Below are positions 1 through 9,016 of a DNA stretch of 56,130 nucleotides, piece after piece. Position numbers and translations under genes: made by a program. The notes under the pieces are model-generated. The model did not search any database. It was not told the DNA's origin and saw only the letters and a program-made list of their open reading frames with translations. The DNA comes from a virus, in the IMG/VR virus record IMGVR_UViG_3300037333_000141, positions 1 through 56,130 of that record. One strand, 5' to 3'. Position 1 is the stretch's first letter, and each line of letters begins with the position of its first letter.

Positions 1-345
1 ACCTCTCTTGTGGTCTTGTTGTGTTTCTGCTGCGTTTACAGAGTAATCTAAAAGTTCATCACTAGTATCACTAAATGGTGCGTTTGGATAGTGGATAGAT
101 TTATCTCCGACTCTTTCAACTAGTCCTTTTGAAAATCTTATAGAGTCACCTATTGTATCTATTAAAACATTCGGTGTATCAGTCTCCTGAAATCGTTTTG
201 ATTTGAGTACATCTTTCGTGTAACCATATCCGCTAAACTTAGCATCAGCTAGAAGTTTATTATGACTATCACTTTGTGACTTGTCATAGTTGTTTTCTCC
301 TAAAAACTTCTTAGAAACTATACTTATTTTTTCTCCAACTTCCAT
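1..345 (-). CDS. Unknown protein, C-terminus cut by window edge
   Basis: An open frame begins at an ATG (343-345) and runs off the left edge after 115 codons. The visible protein is hydrophilic, begins MEVGEKISIVSKKF, and shows no signal peptide or membrane segment. It follows the 346-969 gene with no gap, so it belongs to the leftward terminase operon. If position 1 is joined to 56130 the frame would stop after two more codons, giving 117 residues. I do not recognise it; its place between terminase and fibre genes suggests a virion or packaging role. Confidence 0.7.
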   Translation of the reverse strand, partial: MEVGEKISIVSKKFLGENNYDKSQSDSHNKLLADAKFSGYGYTKDVLKSKRFQETDTPNVLIDTIGDSIRFSKGLVERVGDKSIHYPNAPFSDTSDELLDYSVNAAETQQDHKRG

Positions 346-969
346 CTATTCAACCTTTTCTAAAATTATTTCGCCATCATCAATATATAATTTAAACTTA
401 TCATCTGTTGATTTGTCTTTGTATTTTACATTTGTGTTGTAGTCTTGCTCTGTACTTACATTCTTCTCGCTCGGCTTTAAAATAGGTACAAATACATTCT
501 TTATTTCGCTAACATCACCACTAGATATACTTACAGTTGACAAAAGTATAGAATTTTCATCTGAACTGCTATTCCCACTTTCTACTAATTCTATATTTAG
601 AAAGTCAAGTATATACTCATTTTCTTCTGAGTTATTCTCATTGAATTTTATATATATATGTAAATCATAATCTCCATCTTCATATTGACTAATATTAATA
701 TTTATAGGAGATGTTATTTCAATAAAGTGAATACCAACATAGCTTCTTAAATATGCTTCCAGTTCTGTTATGGAAACTACTCCACTTGAACTGTTTACTT
801 CTGCTGAATATATTCCATCATAAGTTAAAAAATCGAAAGCTTTAGCAAAGTTGCTTGATGGTGTCCGCATAAGTGTTGATGGTACTACCTTTATTTCATC
901 GGCTGGTTTTTTATCATCTATGAAAGATGAAGGTGCGATGTCATTAATCTTTATTGTATAGATAGGCAT
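346..969 (-). CDS. Unknown 207-aa protein of the terminase operon
   Basis: This is a complete acidic 207-residue frame, rich in Ser, Asn and Asp, without membrane segments or catalytic motifs that I recognise. It lies about 30 bases downstream of the 999-1568 gene and directly abuts the next gene, so it is co-transcribed with the terminase genes. The many beta-prone segments and its place on the way to the tail-fibre block would fit a tail or fibre-associated protein, but that is an inference from position only. Confidence 0.75.
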   Translation of the reverse strand: MPIYTIKINDIAPSSFIDDKKPADEIKVVPSTLMRTPSSNFAKAFDFLTYDGIYSAEVNSSSGVVSITELEAYLRSYVGIHFIEITSPININISQYEDGDYDLHIYIKFNENNSEENEYILDFLNIELVESGNSSSDENSILLSTVSISSGDVSEIKNVFVPILKPSEKNVSTEQDYNTNVKYKDKSTDDKFKLYIDDGEIILEKVE

Positions 970-998
970 ACAGTTAAATCCTTTTTTTTTAGATTATA

Positions 999-1568
999 TC
1001 ATAAGTGATAAATTATATTTCTTACTTGATTTTTTTTTATTGCATTGGCTGAGAACATTATTGCTAATGTATGTGGCTTAATTTCTGAAAAATCTATCTT
1101 TAGTTTTACTCTCTCTGATGTGTCCGCAATTAGCAATCCACTTCCTATATCAAGTTTTTGAGGTTTTAGGCGTGTTTTGTTTGCTGTAATTTTATTTTGA
1201 TAACTTAAGTACTCTTCAATCAATTCATTCTCATTCTGTATATTAAAAGAATTTACTAATATCGGAGTATGCTTGTCAAATATCCCAACTATTGATGTTA
1301 CAATAATATCAATTTTTACAGTTTCTATAGACAAATAAGAAGTAAACAAGTCAAAGACTTCATATCTACTATAATCATCCTTAAATGATTTTCCTAGAGC
1401 TATAAATTTAATAGAATTAGTCTCAAGGCTTTTAGTTATCTTAATAAGACCTCCCACAAATCTATCTAGCTTTCTATGAGAAGCAATAGCTACAAACACA
1501 TAATATTCTGTAGAATTTTTCTTTATTTCCTTTTTTACTTCTGGTCTATATTGCGTAAATGATTTCAT
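999..1568 (-). CDS. Unknown 189-aa protein downstream of TerL
   Basis: This is a complete 189-residue frame with a basic N-terminus (MKSFTQYRPEVKKEIKK) and alternating hydrophobic strands. It has no recognised motif. It starts 12 bases after the terminase large subunit stop and precedes two more leftward genes of unknown function. Operon membership makes it a late protein. Nothing in the sequence decides between a packaging and a tail role. Confidence 0.75.
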   Translation of the reverse strand: MKSFTQYRPEVKKEIKKNSTEYYVFVAIASHRKLDRFVGGLIKITKSLETNSIKFIALGKSFKDDYSRYEVFDLFTSYLSIETVKIDIIVTSIVGIFDKHTPILVNSFNIQNENELIEEYLSYQNKITANKTRLKPQKLDIGSGLLIADTSERVKLKIDFSEIKPHTLAIMFSANAIKKNQVRNIIYHL

Positions 1569-1580
1569 ACATACCTCTTT

Positions 1581-3320
1581 TTAAAATTCATCGTCTAAAG
1601 TTATTAATGTAGGTACATCAGCATCAATAGATATTACTTTGTTCTCATTATATTCTACAATTTCTCCATCTATTATATCTTCATCAAAATAATCTTCAAT
1701 TTCACTATTCACATTATTTATATTTTCTATTTTACTTCTAGTTTCAAAAACTTCAAATTTAACTAGCATAATTTGAGCGCAGCAGTCTGCAATATCTGGA
1801 GAGCTGAGTCCCTTTTTGCTTTTTAAATCTTGCTTGCTTAATATTTTATACTTAAAAGTATTTGTGAATGTAAAGTATATTTGTGAAAGTTCTTTCTTTA
1901 CTCTATTTTCATAATTATTAGTCTCTATTAAAAATCTATCTGATACAATATTTTCTTTAAGATTTACAAATGCTTTAGCACGAGCATTTATGAACCTTTT
2001 TTTATCTTCAAAGTATAGTTTCTCACTACCCCATTGAAGACCTTTTACAATTATATTGTATGTTTGTAATTCTAACAACATATCTTCTAATTTTACATAA
2101 GCTTCGTACCCTCCAGCAGTTGCATCACCAATAACATATACCGCATCATAATAAATTCCATCTTCTGACTTTTCATCAAGATAGGTAAGTATGTGAGTAA
2201 AAACTGTTTCTATAAAATCTATAGGTAGCTTACCATTAAATCCATCATATTTATATATCTCTTTTAATTTTGTGTGTAAAACTTCTTTGTCTGTAGCTTC
2301 ATTTATATATGTATATGCTTCTGCGATAACTAAAACGCTACTATCTCTATATCCCGTGTATCCTAAATCGTAGGAGAAAACTATTTGGTTGTACTTAATA
2401 GCACTATTTTTATTATTGTAACACTTCATAACTTCATCATTTTGTATAAGGACATCAGTATCTAACTTTGGTGGCAATCCATCTATGCGCACTCTTATCT
2501 CTTCCTCCGAATAAGTGTTAAGCATTTGTAAGAGTTGCTTATCGCTTACTCTCGAACTGTGCCTACTACTCAACCTCTTTATACACCAACTTCCGCCTTT
2601 GTCTATTGTTTTTGTAGTTACAAATTCGTGGAATTTTCCTGATAAAACAGTATGCTGAGAAAACAAAATAATAGAGTTAAATGTTTCAGTTAATGCACCA
2701 AGACCAGCTTCAATATGTTCATCTTCTATCCCACTTGCTTCGTCCATTATGAGTAGGTAATTATATTGATGTTGTCCCGATAGATTTGTGCTTGAACCTT
2801 TAGGAGCTGTACGTGCCTCTATATACCAACTTGTTTCGTTTCCTTTTACATATATCTTTGTTTTGTTTACTTGAAAAAACTTAGATAGAAAACCCCATTT
2901 TGGAGTATATCTTTTTCCTTTGATTATACGTGTTTTATTTAATCCATCTAATGCACTATTTATCTCTTTAAAAATTGATGATGTTATTTGAGATAGTGTA
3001 GGAGCTTGAAGCCTTGTAATAGAATATTCGTAGCATAATAGGTGTAGTGTTGATATTTTTCCCGTTAGATTTGACTTGCCCGTACCGTGACCACTAGGAA
3101 CTAACAACCTACCACCCTTGAACCCACCACTTTTTAAATACTCTTGCCATACTTCTATCTGTTGATATGTTAATTCCTCTCCAAATAATTCAAAACTAGC
3201 TAGTGGTAAATTCCAAGCATAGCGTTTTACAAAAAATTCTTGAAAATATTTGTCTTTCCAAACTTGCGCAAATGATGGTATTCTACTTAATCTTTGTGTG
3301 TGATATTCGTGGTTAACCAT
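1581..3320 (-). CDS. terL: Terminase large subunit
   Basis: This 579-residue protein has the features of a phage DNA-packaging ATPase-nuclease. A Walker A loop reads VPSGHGTGKSN near residue 75, and a Walker B with catalytic glutamate reads LLIMDEASG near residue 190. A C-terminal RNase H-like nuclease domain shows SYDLGYTGYRDSS near 315, a second acidic cluster VIGDATAGG near 395, and a late acidic motif SSPDIADC near 505. TerL pumps DNA into the prohead and cuts the concatemer. It overlaps the upstream putative small subunit by 8 bases. The start is an ATG at 3318-3320. Confidence 0.93.
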   Translation of the reverse strand: MVNHEYHTQRLSRIPSFAQVWKDKYFQEFFVKRYAWNLPLASFELFGEELTYQQIEVWQEYLKSGGFKGGRLLVPSGHGTGKSNLTGKISTLHLLCYEYSITRLQAPTLSQITSSIFKEINSALDGLNKTRIIKGKRYTPKWGFLSKFFQVNKTKIYVKGNETSWYIEARTAPKGSSTNLSGQHQYNYLLIMDEASGIEDEHIEAGLGALTETFNSIILFSQHTVLSGKFHEFVTTKTIDKGGSWCIKRLSSRHSSRVSDKQLLQMLNTYSEEEIRVRIDGLPPKLDTDVLIQNDEVMKCYNNKNSAIKYNQIVFSYDLGYTGYRDSSVLVIAEAYTYINEATDKEVLHTKLKEIYKYDGFNGKLPIDFIETVFTHILTYLDEKSEDGIYYDAVYVIGDATAGGYEAYVKLEDMLLELQTYNIIVKGLQWGSEKLYFEDKKRFINARAKAFVNLKENIVSDRFLIETNNYENRVKKELSQIYFTFTNTFKYKILSKQDLKSKKGLSSPDIADCCAQIMLVKFEVFETRSKIENINNVNSEIEDYFDEDIIDGEIVEYNENKVISIDADVPTLITLDDEF

Positions 3321-4152
3321 TTATAACCCTTGACTCTGTTAGTAACTCATATTGCTTTTTACTGTCTTCAAGATAGCTATCATAAAGTTTCTCTAGTTCG
3401 TCTTCTGTCATTTCAATTTCGTTCGAGCTTTCAATTTGAAGTATCATTTCATCAAGTAACTTTATTGCTACAAGTGCTTTTTCATCTGGTAAATATGATT
3501 GAGTTTTGACTGACATCATTGACTTTCCGAGTCTATTTTTATGTAATTTTTTCTCTTTTATATTTCCATTTTCATCTTCAACTATTTCGTAAGTTGCTTC
3601 CGTTTGAGTTGTAGCTATTTCTCCTTTAGCTTTGCCCATAAACAATTCGCGTAATATATATAGCTCTTTTAAATGCTCTTCTTTAGTTATTGTTCCTACA
3701 TCAGATATACTTAACATTCTATCTTTTAACGATTGCTCTTTTATTCCAAAGAATGACATAACACCTGATAATCTATCAACTGTATTATTTAAACGTGTTA
3801 CTTTTTTTTGTTCACTTGTAACATTATCTCTAATATTTGAACGCTCTTCTGTTATTGCATCAAAATCACAAAAACTTAGAATTGTTTGTATCTTAGGATA
3901 GATATACTTTTTAACTGTTGGTGTTTTTCTTCCTGAAATTTTACCTATTTGTTTAAAAGTTTCTTCTATATTCAATTCATTATATGCTATTATTATTGCT
4001 AATTGATATAGCCTAAAGTCTTTTAATGCTTGTCCTTGTAATAAACTTTTTGCTGAATAAGTTTTGATAATCTTATCTGCTTCTGTTTTTTTAACTGTAA
4101 CTCTTTTTAGATTTTTTAATATTTTTTCTTTTTCTTTTTCTGATATTCTCAT
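3313..4152 (-). CDS. Putative terminase small subunit
   Basis: This 279-residue protein is placed directly upstream of TerL and overlaps it by 8 bases, as small subunits usually are. Residues about 60-90 form a plausible helix-turn-helix (LNIEETFKQIGKISGRKTP, then a recognition-type helix), which would fit binding of a packaging site. The rest is helical and charged, with an acidic C-terminal helix that could contact TerL. An SD-like AGGG lies 8 bases before the ATG. The assignment rests on position and HTH character, not on a recognised family signature. Confidence 0.6.
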   Translation of the reverse strand: MRISEKEKEKILKNLKRVTVKKTEADKIIKTYSAKSLLQGQALKDFRLYQLAIIIAYNELNIEETFKQIGKISGRKTPTVKKYIYPKIQTILSFCDFDAITEERSNIRDNVTSEQKKVTRLNNTVDRLSGVMSFFGIKEQSLKDRMLSISDVGTITKEEHLKELYILRELFMGKAKGEIATTQTEATYEIVEDENGNIKEKKLHKNRLGKSMMSVKTQSYLPDEKALVAIKLLDEMILQIESSNEIEMTEDELEKLYDSYLEDSKKQYELLTESRVING

Positions 4153-4619
4153 TTCACAACCCTACTTTTTAATGATGTGTAATTATAGCAAAAAAGTAGT
4201 AGTGATGTTTTATTGTAAGAGTGAGTAAAGAGAGAATATAAGCACCTAAAACACAAAAAAAAGTGTTAAAAATGCTCTATTTTACCGCAGTCGTTTCGTG
4301 TCGGTCAAATCTCATATCTAAGTAGGTTTTTTTCGTGTGGGGTTATTCTGTCACATTCTGTATCATTTCAGATTACTAGTCCTAAGAGTTCGTGAATTAG
4401 TTGATACAATGGCTGAAGATTGGTTTTAGAAGTTTTCACAATAACGGTAACTAAGAACTCAATTAAGAGTGCCAAAATGGCTAAGTATTATCATACCTAT
4501 CTCATATCCGAATTACACATAAAAGTTTTTGTTTCCTTTAGGGTGTCCACTAACTTAAAAAGTCCGTGAGTAAACTTATAACTTTTTAAGAGGGAAATCG
4601 CTATAATTTCACTATATTT

Positions 4620-4658
4620 CAAAACAGTCGCTTGCTTCTAAACTTTTGGGCTGTTTTG
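4620..4658 (-). ncRNA. Stem-loop at 5' end of terminase leader
   Basis: A perfect 8-bp inverted repeat, CAAAACAG at 4620-4627 and CTGTTTTG at 4651-4658, encloses a 23-base loop. It begins about 45 bases after the predicted transcription start. The loop contains CAAAAG, TTT and AAGCA, which recur in the same order in the loop at 46516-46544. The arrangement suggests a functional leader RNA element shared by two operons. Confidence 0.5.
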
Positions 4659-4703
4659 GATATAAACTCTAAAGACGCTCTACTAAACATCTTAATTTTC
4701 AGA

Positions 4704-4720
4704 ATTATACCACAAAAAAA
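4704..4720 (-). promoter_or_regulatory. Leftward promoter, T-tract plus TATAAT
   Basis: On the minus strand a run of seven T (4714-4720) precedes GG and then TATAAT (4704-4709). This is the architecture described for vegetative promoters in Campylobacter and Helicobacter, where a T-rich region replaces a strong -35 box. The same core, TTTTTTTGGTATAATT with small changes, occurs at 46591-46605. It would start the transcript for the terminase operon. Confidence 0.6.
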
Positions 4721-4933
4721 CTATTTCATAACTATATTATCAAATCCTAAAGTAAAACCATCAATATAAGATTTTTTGTCAGCACTTGTTTTTATTTTAG
4801 TATTAAACTCATTACTTTCCAAAAACTTGACAACATATTTAGGGTTAATCCAATTTAATAAATCTTTTTTTATAACACTTGAATTTTTTTTAATATTTAA
4901 GTTATTTGTTATTATGTAATCGCTTCTTTGCAT
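4721..4933 (-). CDS. Small unknown protein ending virion operon
   Basis: This 70-residue frame begins MQRSDYIITNN and is the last gene of the large leftward virion operon, 4 bases after the 4938-5516 gene. The protein is basic in its middle and has no membrane segment. Its position just after the J-like and following baseplate genes suggests a small tail or fibre accessory protein. No family is recognised. Confidence 0.65.
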   Translation of the reverse strand: MQRSDYIITNNLNIKKNSSVIKKDLLNWINPKYVVKFLESNEFNTKIKTSADKKSYIDGFTLGFDNIVMK

Positions 4934-4937
4934 TGTT

Positions 4938-5516
4938 TTACCTCATTCTCAAAGTATCAAATAATATATCAAAACCATCAATAAATCTGTCGTCAATAGA
5001 GTAGCTAATTTCAGATAATGTACTATCCGTATTGGATGTATCTACTCTTCTATTTATATTTAATGACTTGTTTCCACTTATTTTATTTATTAATTTTAAT
5101 TTTAATTCACTGTAATAATATAATTCTAAATATTCATCAAACGAGATTGTTTCTTCCATGTAATCACTATTTATATTAGAACATAGTATTTCTATATCAC
5201 TTTCACTTGTTTCGTGTCCTAACAAACCTAGATACTTTATTATTTGCTTTACATCATACTTTACTTTCTCTTTATAAAAAGGAGCAAGATATGATATTGT
5301 TTTTAATTCGTCACTATTTAATTGCTTATCTGATAGTGTTATATTGTTTGCAATAAAGTAGTCTGCTTCTCTATTAAGTTCTATATTTGATATTATTGGG
5401 AAAATATAGTGAATATAATCCTCTTCAAGATTTTCATCTATTACATCATCTACTATTTTTAAAAAACTATCTGTATATTTGTCTTTATTTAGATATGTTT
5501 TTAAATTATCATCCAT
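4938..5516 (-). CDS. Probable tail protein following baseplate J
   Basis: This acidic 192-residue protein starts one base after the J-like baseplate gene ends. In P2-like and Mu-like gene orders this slot is held by the small tail protein I, which joins baseplate and fibre. The sequence itself (MDDNLKTYLNKDKYTDSF) does not give a clear family signature, so the role is inferred from order. No membrane segments or catalytic motifs are visible. Confidence 0.6.
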   Translation of the reverse strand: MDDNLKTYLNKDKYTDSFLKIVDDVIDENLEEDYIHYIFPIISNIELNREADYFIANNITLSDKQLNSDELKTISYLAPFYKEKVKYDVKQIIKYLGLLGHETSESDIEILCSNINSDYMEETISFDEYLELYYYSELKLKLINKISGNKSLNINRRVDTSNTDSTLSEISYSIDDRFIDGFDILFDTLRMR

Positions 5517-6839
5517 TTATAAACCCTTGAACGATATAAGTATGTTATCGCTAGTAATCCTAAATATAGTAGGATTAAACAGTTCTCCTAATTCGCTCAT
5601 AAGTACTGATAGCTCAAAGTATTCAAGATTATCTATTAACACTTTAAACACTTTTTTATATGCTATTTCTTTGCTTATTTTTGAATAAACATTATCATAA
5701 TAATCAATAAGAGAACTCCTAATCAAATCTTGCAAACTTTTACTATAAGACTCATCCGTAGAGATTGTTATATTTAAAACCAAATCTCTTATTTCTGACG
5801 GCTTAACAATACATTCCTTACCATAAATTCCTTTTTGTATTGTATCGACTATTTTTTTATTTACTTCGCTATCATTTGTGGTTTCATCATTAAGCAAATA
5901 GCTACAGAACACTTTGTTTATGTTAGATACATCGCTACCTACCTCTGCATTTTCTTCTCTCTCTTGCCATACTTTTAATATCTTAATACCAGATACATTC
6001 TTCTTTATAAACTGTCTATAATCTTCATTAACACATAAGTCTCCTATGTTTTTCCTTCCATACTTAACCATACTTAGCATTTCATCTAAGTTTGGCATAG
6101 ACTCATAATTTTCGCTTAGTGATATATTGTCTATTTTTAAGTCATAACCATCTTCTATTATCTGTAGTGATTTTGGAAGCTCACTATTGTCATAAGATAA
6201 GAATGTATTTATATCAAGTTTATCACCTATAGTTAGTTCCAACCCATTCTCATTATTAAGTCTAAATACAATTCTAACTATACCATCTGCAGAAACCTCT
6301 ATACTGTAGTCTGCACTATCATCTATGAAATGCTGAGAGTATTTAACTTCTGTAGAATTTTTAAATATTTCACATCTAACAAACTCTGTAAAATGTATTT
6401 TTGTATCAAAGTATGAATATAAAACACCATTGTCTATTGTTATGTTCTTTTTAAATATTTCGCTACATTCAACATCTACAGTTGTTAATGAATTTTCCTG
6501 CACTATATTATCTTTAGTGGAAATATATACATTCTTTCCATCTGTAAATCTACTATATTTTTTTATATAAGTGTACCTATTAGAGAATATGTCCACATTT
6601 ACATTAAGAGGTTTTTTAAATCTTATATATCCAACTCTATACAATAAATTAACAAGTGCATAAAAAGTGCTCGTAGGATTATATTGTTCTCTTATCTCAT
6701 TTAGTAGTATTCTCTCTGTTTCTTTTATTTTAAAATCAACTTCTTGTGAAACAAGTGCTAAACCTAAGTCTTTTTTGTAATCTTTTAAATTTTCATCTGA
6801 ACTTATTTTGTCATATAATATTTTTTCAATGCTAACCAT
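5517..6839 (-). CDS. Baseplate J-like protein
   Basis: This 440-residue protein lies next to the gp25-like gene, the usual neighbour of gpJ. Its N-terminus is helical (ILYDKISSDENLKDYK), its centre is beta-rich, and its C-terminal part has the region ECIVKPSEIRDLVLNITIST followed by LQDLIRSSLIDYYDN. That layout resembles the C-terminal half of J/gp6-type wedge proteins, which form the baseplate periphery. It starts 10 bases after the gp25-like stop. Family resemblance is moderate and gene order is strong. Confidence 0.75.
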   Translation of the reverse strand: MVSIEKILYDKISSDENLKDYKKDLGLALVSQEVDFKIKETERILLNEIREQYNPTSTFYALVNLLYRVGYIRFKKPLNVNVDIFSNRYTYIKKYSRFTDGKNVYISTKDNIVQENSLTTVDVECSEIFKKNITIDNGVLYSYFDTKIHFTEFVRCEIFKNSTEVKYSQHFIDDSADYSIEVSADGIVRIVFRLNNENGLELTIGDKLDINTFLSYDNSELPKSLQIIEDGYDLKIDNISLSENYESMPNLDEMLSMVKYGRKNIGDLCVNEDYRQFIKKNVSGIKILKVWQEREENAEVGSDVSNINKVFCSYLLNDETTNDSEVNKKIVDTIQKGIYGKECIVKPSEIRDLVLNITISTDESYSKSLQDLIRSSLIDYYDNVYSKISKEIAYKKVFKVLIDNLEYFELSVLMSELGELFNPTIFRITSDNILISFKGL

Positions 6840-6849
6840 ACATTATTCC

Positions 6850-7146
6850 TTATAATTCTATAGGTGAAAAAGCAAATTTGTCACCACTATATCTAATTCC
6901 AATGAATATATTATCTATTTCATTCGTCTCAATAACTGCAACTTCATCTATTGTATTTGCTATGTCATCCCCTAAGTCTTCCCTTATTTTATCTATTATT
7001 AATCCTAAGTTATCTCTTATTGTGTCTATTGATTTATACATAAATATATTTATATTGCAACCATATTTTTCATTGTGTCTATAATATCCTATGGGAGTGA
7101 TTATCCAATCTTGTATATAATCCCTATCATTACTTAATATTGTCAT
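6850..7146 (-). CDS. gp25/gpW-like baseplate wedge protein
   Basis: This 98-residue protein has the length and shape of the GPW/gp25 family, which nucleates the sheath on the baseplate. Visible family features are an N-terminal WIITPIGYYRHNEKYG, a central helix with IRDNLGLIIDKIREDLG, and a closing beta strand FIGIRYSGDKFAFSPIEL. It is set tightly between the tape-measure-like gene (1-base gap) and the J-like gene, as in other myoviruses. Confidence 0.85.
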   Translation of the reverse strand: MTILSNDRDYIQDWIITPIGYYRHNEKYGCNINIFMYKSIDTIRDNLGLIIDKIREDLGDDIANTIDEVAVIETNEIDNIFIGIRYSGDKFAFSPIEL

Positions 7147-7147
7147 A

Positions 7148-9016
7148 TCATAGTCCTCCTATGCTTTGTCTTGTCGGTGTAAACACAACAGTAGTCGGTT
7201 GAATATTTGATACATTAGTAGTTGTAGTTTTTTTGGATATTAGTGTGTTCGCTGTTTCTTTGTCTAGCTTAACTGTATTATCCTTGTTTAACATTTTTAA
7301 TAGTATAGAATTTTGCTCACTCATTAGTTTTGATATTTCTAGGTTATCTTTTGTTTTTTCTTTCGTATTGCTGTTAATAGTATTGTTTTTTTCAAGAGTT
7401 TCCGATTGAACTATTTTATTTTTATCCCTATCACTTTTATTTCTTGATACTACACTACTGCTTTTTGTTATTTTTTCTGTGTTTACATCTTTTGTTTTAT
7501 CGTAATCTCTTTTTGCTAAATATCCGTCTATTCCTATACTTGCCATTGTTCCTACAACTGGAACATTACTAACTAATCCGCTAAGTGCTTCTAATCCAGC
7601 TCCCTTTACATCACCATCCATAAGTCTGCTTACTGCAAATCCAAGACCTGCTAGAGTTCCAAGCAGAGGTATCTTTTTTAGTACACCTTTACCTAAACTT
7701 TTTGCCCCTAATTTACCTAAACTTTTTTCTCCTAACTTAGATACAACACTTGATGTTTTTTTTCTTTTAAATGGGTTGTATTTACTTAGTGAACTTTCTT
7801 TTTTAATTAAACGATTGCTATTGTTTTTAGTAGCTTTTTTTGTATTATTAACTGCTTCTTTTTTATCAGAATAATGTTTTTTTACTATATTTATTTTTTC
7901 TTTTTTTTCACTAAATATATTTAAAGAGCTTAATGCACTAATCGCAATAGGAATTATCTTTGTTAGCGGTTTTATTACTAAGCTTACTGAACTTCTAATT
8001 GCTTTTGGTATAAATCTACTTAGAGATAAAATACTGCTTGATGTGTCTTGTTTGCTTATTTTCTTTAAAAGTTTTGTTTGTTTTTTGTCAGAAACTAAAG
8101 ATTTTTTTTCTACTATTTTTTCGTGTTTTTTATCTTTAATGTTTTGTTTCTGAAATATCTTATCTTGCTTTGTTTTAGATATTCTTCCTATTGTTTTAAC
8201 ACTCTGAATATTTGTACATAATGGAACACAATTTTGATTTTTATGCAATTCTTTTTTTGCATAAGTTAGCGTACTACTAATATGATTTGATTTATTTATT
8301 TTTTTTGTCTGAACTGAATAATTACTATCTGCTTTATGTGTTTGTTTTTTGTCAGAAACTAAAGATACTTTTTTATTTAGTGAAGATACTTTATTATAAC
8401 CTCTGATATATTTTTCATTTGTTTCTTGTTGATGCTGTTTTTTATTTTCATTATTATTTATATCTCTAGACTTTACATCTTTAATTTTCGAACCAATGTT
8501 TGATATTTTTGCTATTCTACCAATAGTACTTTTAGCTAAAGAGAGCGAAAAATTTCCAACTCCTTTCAGCTCTTGATATGATTTGTAATAACTTTCACCG
8601 AAATTTTCAAATACTTTGTCGAGTACACTTATTGAATTTGATAAAGTGTTGCTATCGTTATTGGAAGTGTTGCTATCTGACTTTATAAATCTACCATTTG
8701 CATCTCTATTTGTTTCTATAGGATTTTTTTTAGTATTTACTGAGCTTTGATTATTCTCATTGAATATTTTTGTAGAATTGTCATTATATGTTGTTGAAAC
8801 ATTACTATTGTCATTATTAGTAATGCTAGAAGTATCTTTTACTTGTGAGTTATCCTCATTGTTTATATTAGTTTGTTTACTTCTTACTTCTAGTGCATTA
8901 AGATTTTTTTCTATCTTTGATAATATCTTTTTAGTAGTTGTATGTTGTTTTTCTGAATTGCTTTTTTTTTCAAAACAATCGCTCTCTAAAAGTCCATTAT
9001 CGCTAAATCTAAGCAT
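7148..9016 (-). CDS. Tape-measure-like tail protein
   Basis: A protein of about 622 residues with a long hydrophilic Asn/Ser/Lys-rich first part. A late hydrophobic, Gly/Ala-rich segment contains KIPLLGTLAGLGFAVSRL and VSNVPVVGTMASIGID, patterns common in tape-measure and related internal tail proteins. It sits just before gp25 and J genes. The ATG at 9014-9016 overlaps the protease stop; a TTG at 9031 is an alternative. Two in-frame copies of a 28-bp repeat (8075-8102, 8339-8366) both encode SLVSDKKQT. At roughly 0.15 nm per residue it would set a tail near 90 nm. Confidence 0.65.
   Translation of the reverse strand: MLRFSDNGLLESDCFEKKSNSEKQHTTTKKILSKIEKNLNALEVRSKQTNINNEDNSQVKDTSSITNNDNSNVSTTYNDNSTKIFNENNQSSVNTKKNPIETNRDANGRFIKSDSNTSNNDSNTLSNSISVLDKVFENFGESYYKSYQELKGVGNFSLSLAKSTIGRIAKISNIGSKIKDVKSRDINNNENKKQHQQETNEKYIRGYNKVSSLNKKVSLVSDKKQTHKADSNYSVQTKKINKSNHISSTLTYAKKELHKNQNCVPLCTNIQSVKTIGRISKTKQDKIFQKQNIKDKKHEKIVEKKSLVSDKKQTKLLKKISKQDTSSSILSLSRFIPKAIRSSVSLVIKPLTKIIPIAISALSSLNIFSEKKEKINIVKKHYSDKKEAVNNTKKATKNNSNRLIKKESSLSKYNPFKRKKTSSVVSKLGEKSLGKLGAKSLGKGVLKKIPLLGTLAGLGFAVSRLMDGDVKGAGLEALSGLVSNVPVVGTMASIGIDGYLAKRDYDKTKDVNTEKITKSSSVVSRNKSDRDKNKIVQSETLEKNNTINSNTKEKTKDNLEISKLMSEQNSILLKMLNKDNTVKLDKETANTLISKKTTTTNVSNIQPTTVVFTPTRQSIGGL
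8075..8366 (-). repeat. 28-bp direct repeat inside tape-measure gene
   Basis: The same 28 bases occur at 8075-8102 and 8339-8366, 264 bases apart, which is a multiple of three. Both copies are read in the same frame and encode SLVSDKKQT, so they mark an internal duplication within the low-complexity part of the tail protein. Confidence 0.8.

Larger units (their letters stand above)
4153..4720 (-). promoter_or_regulatory. Long structured leader upstream of terminase genes
   Basis: About 570 bases contain no convincing gene on either strand. A promoter faces left at 4704-4720, so the terminase operon would have an untranslated leader of roughly 540 bases. Inverted repeats include 4620-4627/4651-4658 (CAAAACAG/CTGTTTTG), 4554-4563/4581-4590 (10 bp perfect) and 4359-4365/4402-4408 (7 bp). 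The promoter-proximal part resembles the leader at 46507-46605 in sequence and layout. A regulatory RNA role is inferred. Confidence 0.6.

Noticed and set aside
4465-4485. Sigma-54 promoter suggested by TTGGCAC on the minus strand
   Set aside because: The -12 GC is missing at the required distance, and the same is true for the copy at 46065-46080.
4465-4550. Words AAGAGTGCCAA and TTTAGGGTGTC shared with 46065-46088
   Set aside because: They occur in different relative order and orientation in the two leaders, and a match this short could be chance; not reported as a repeat family.
4537-4563. Possible insertion-sequence end (TAGGGTGTCCAC)
   Set aside because: No second inverted end, no transposase gene and no target duplication in the region.
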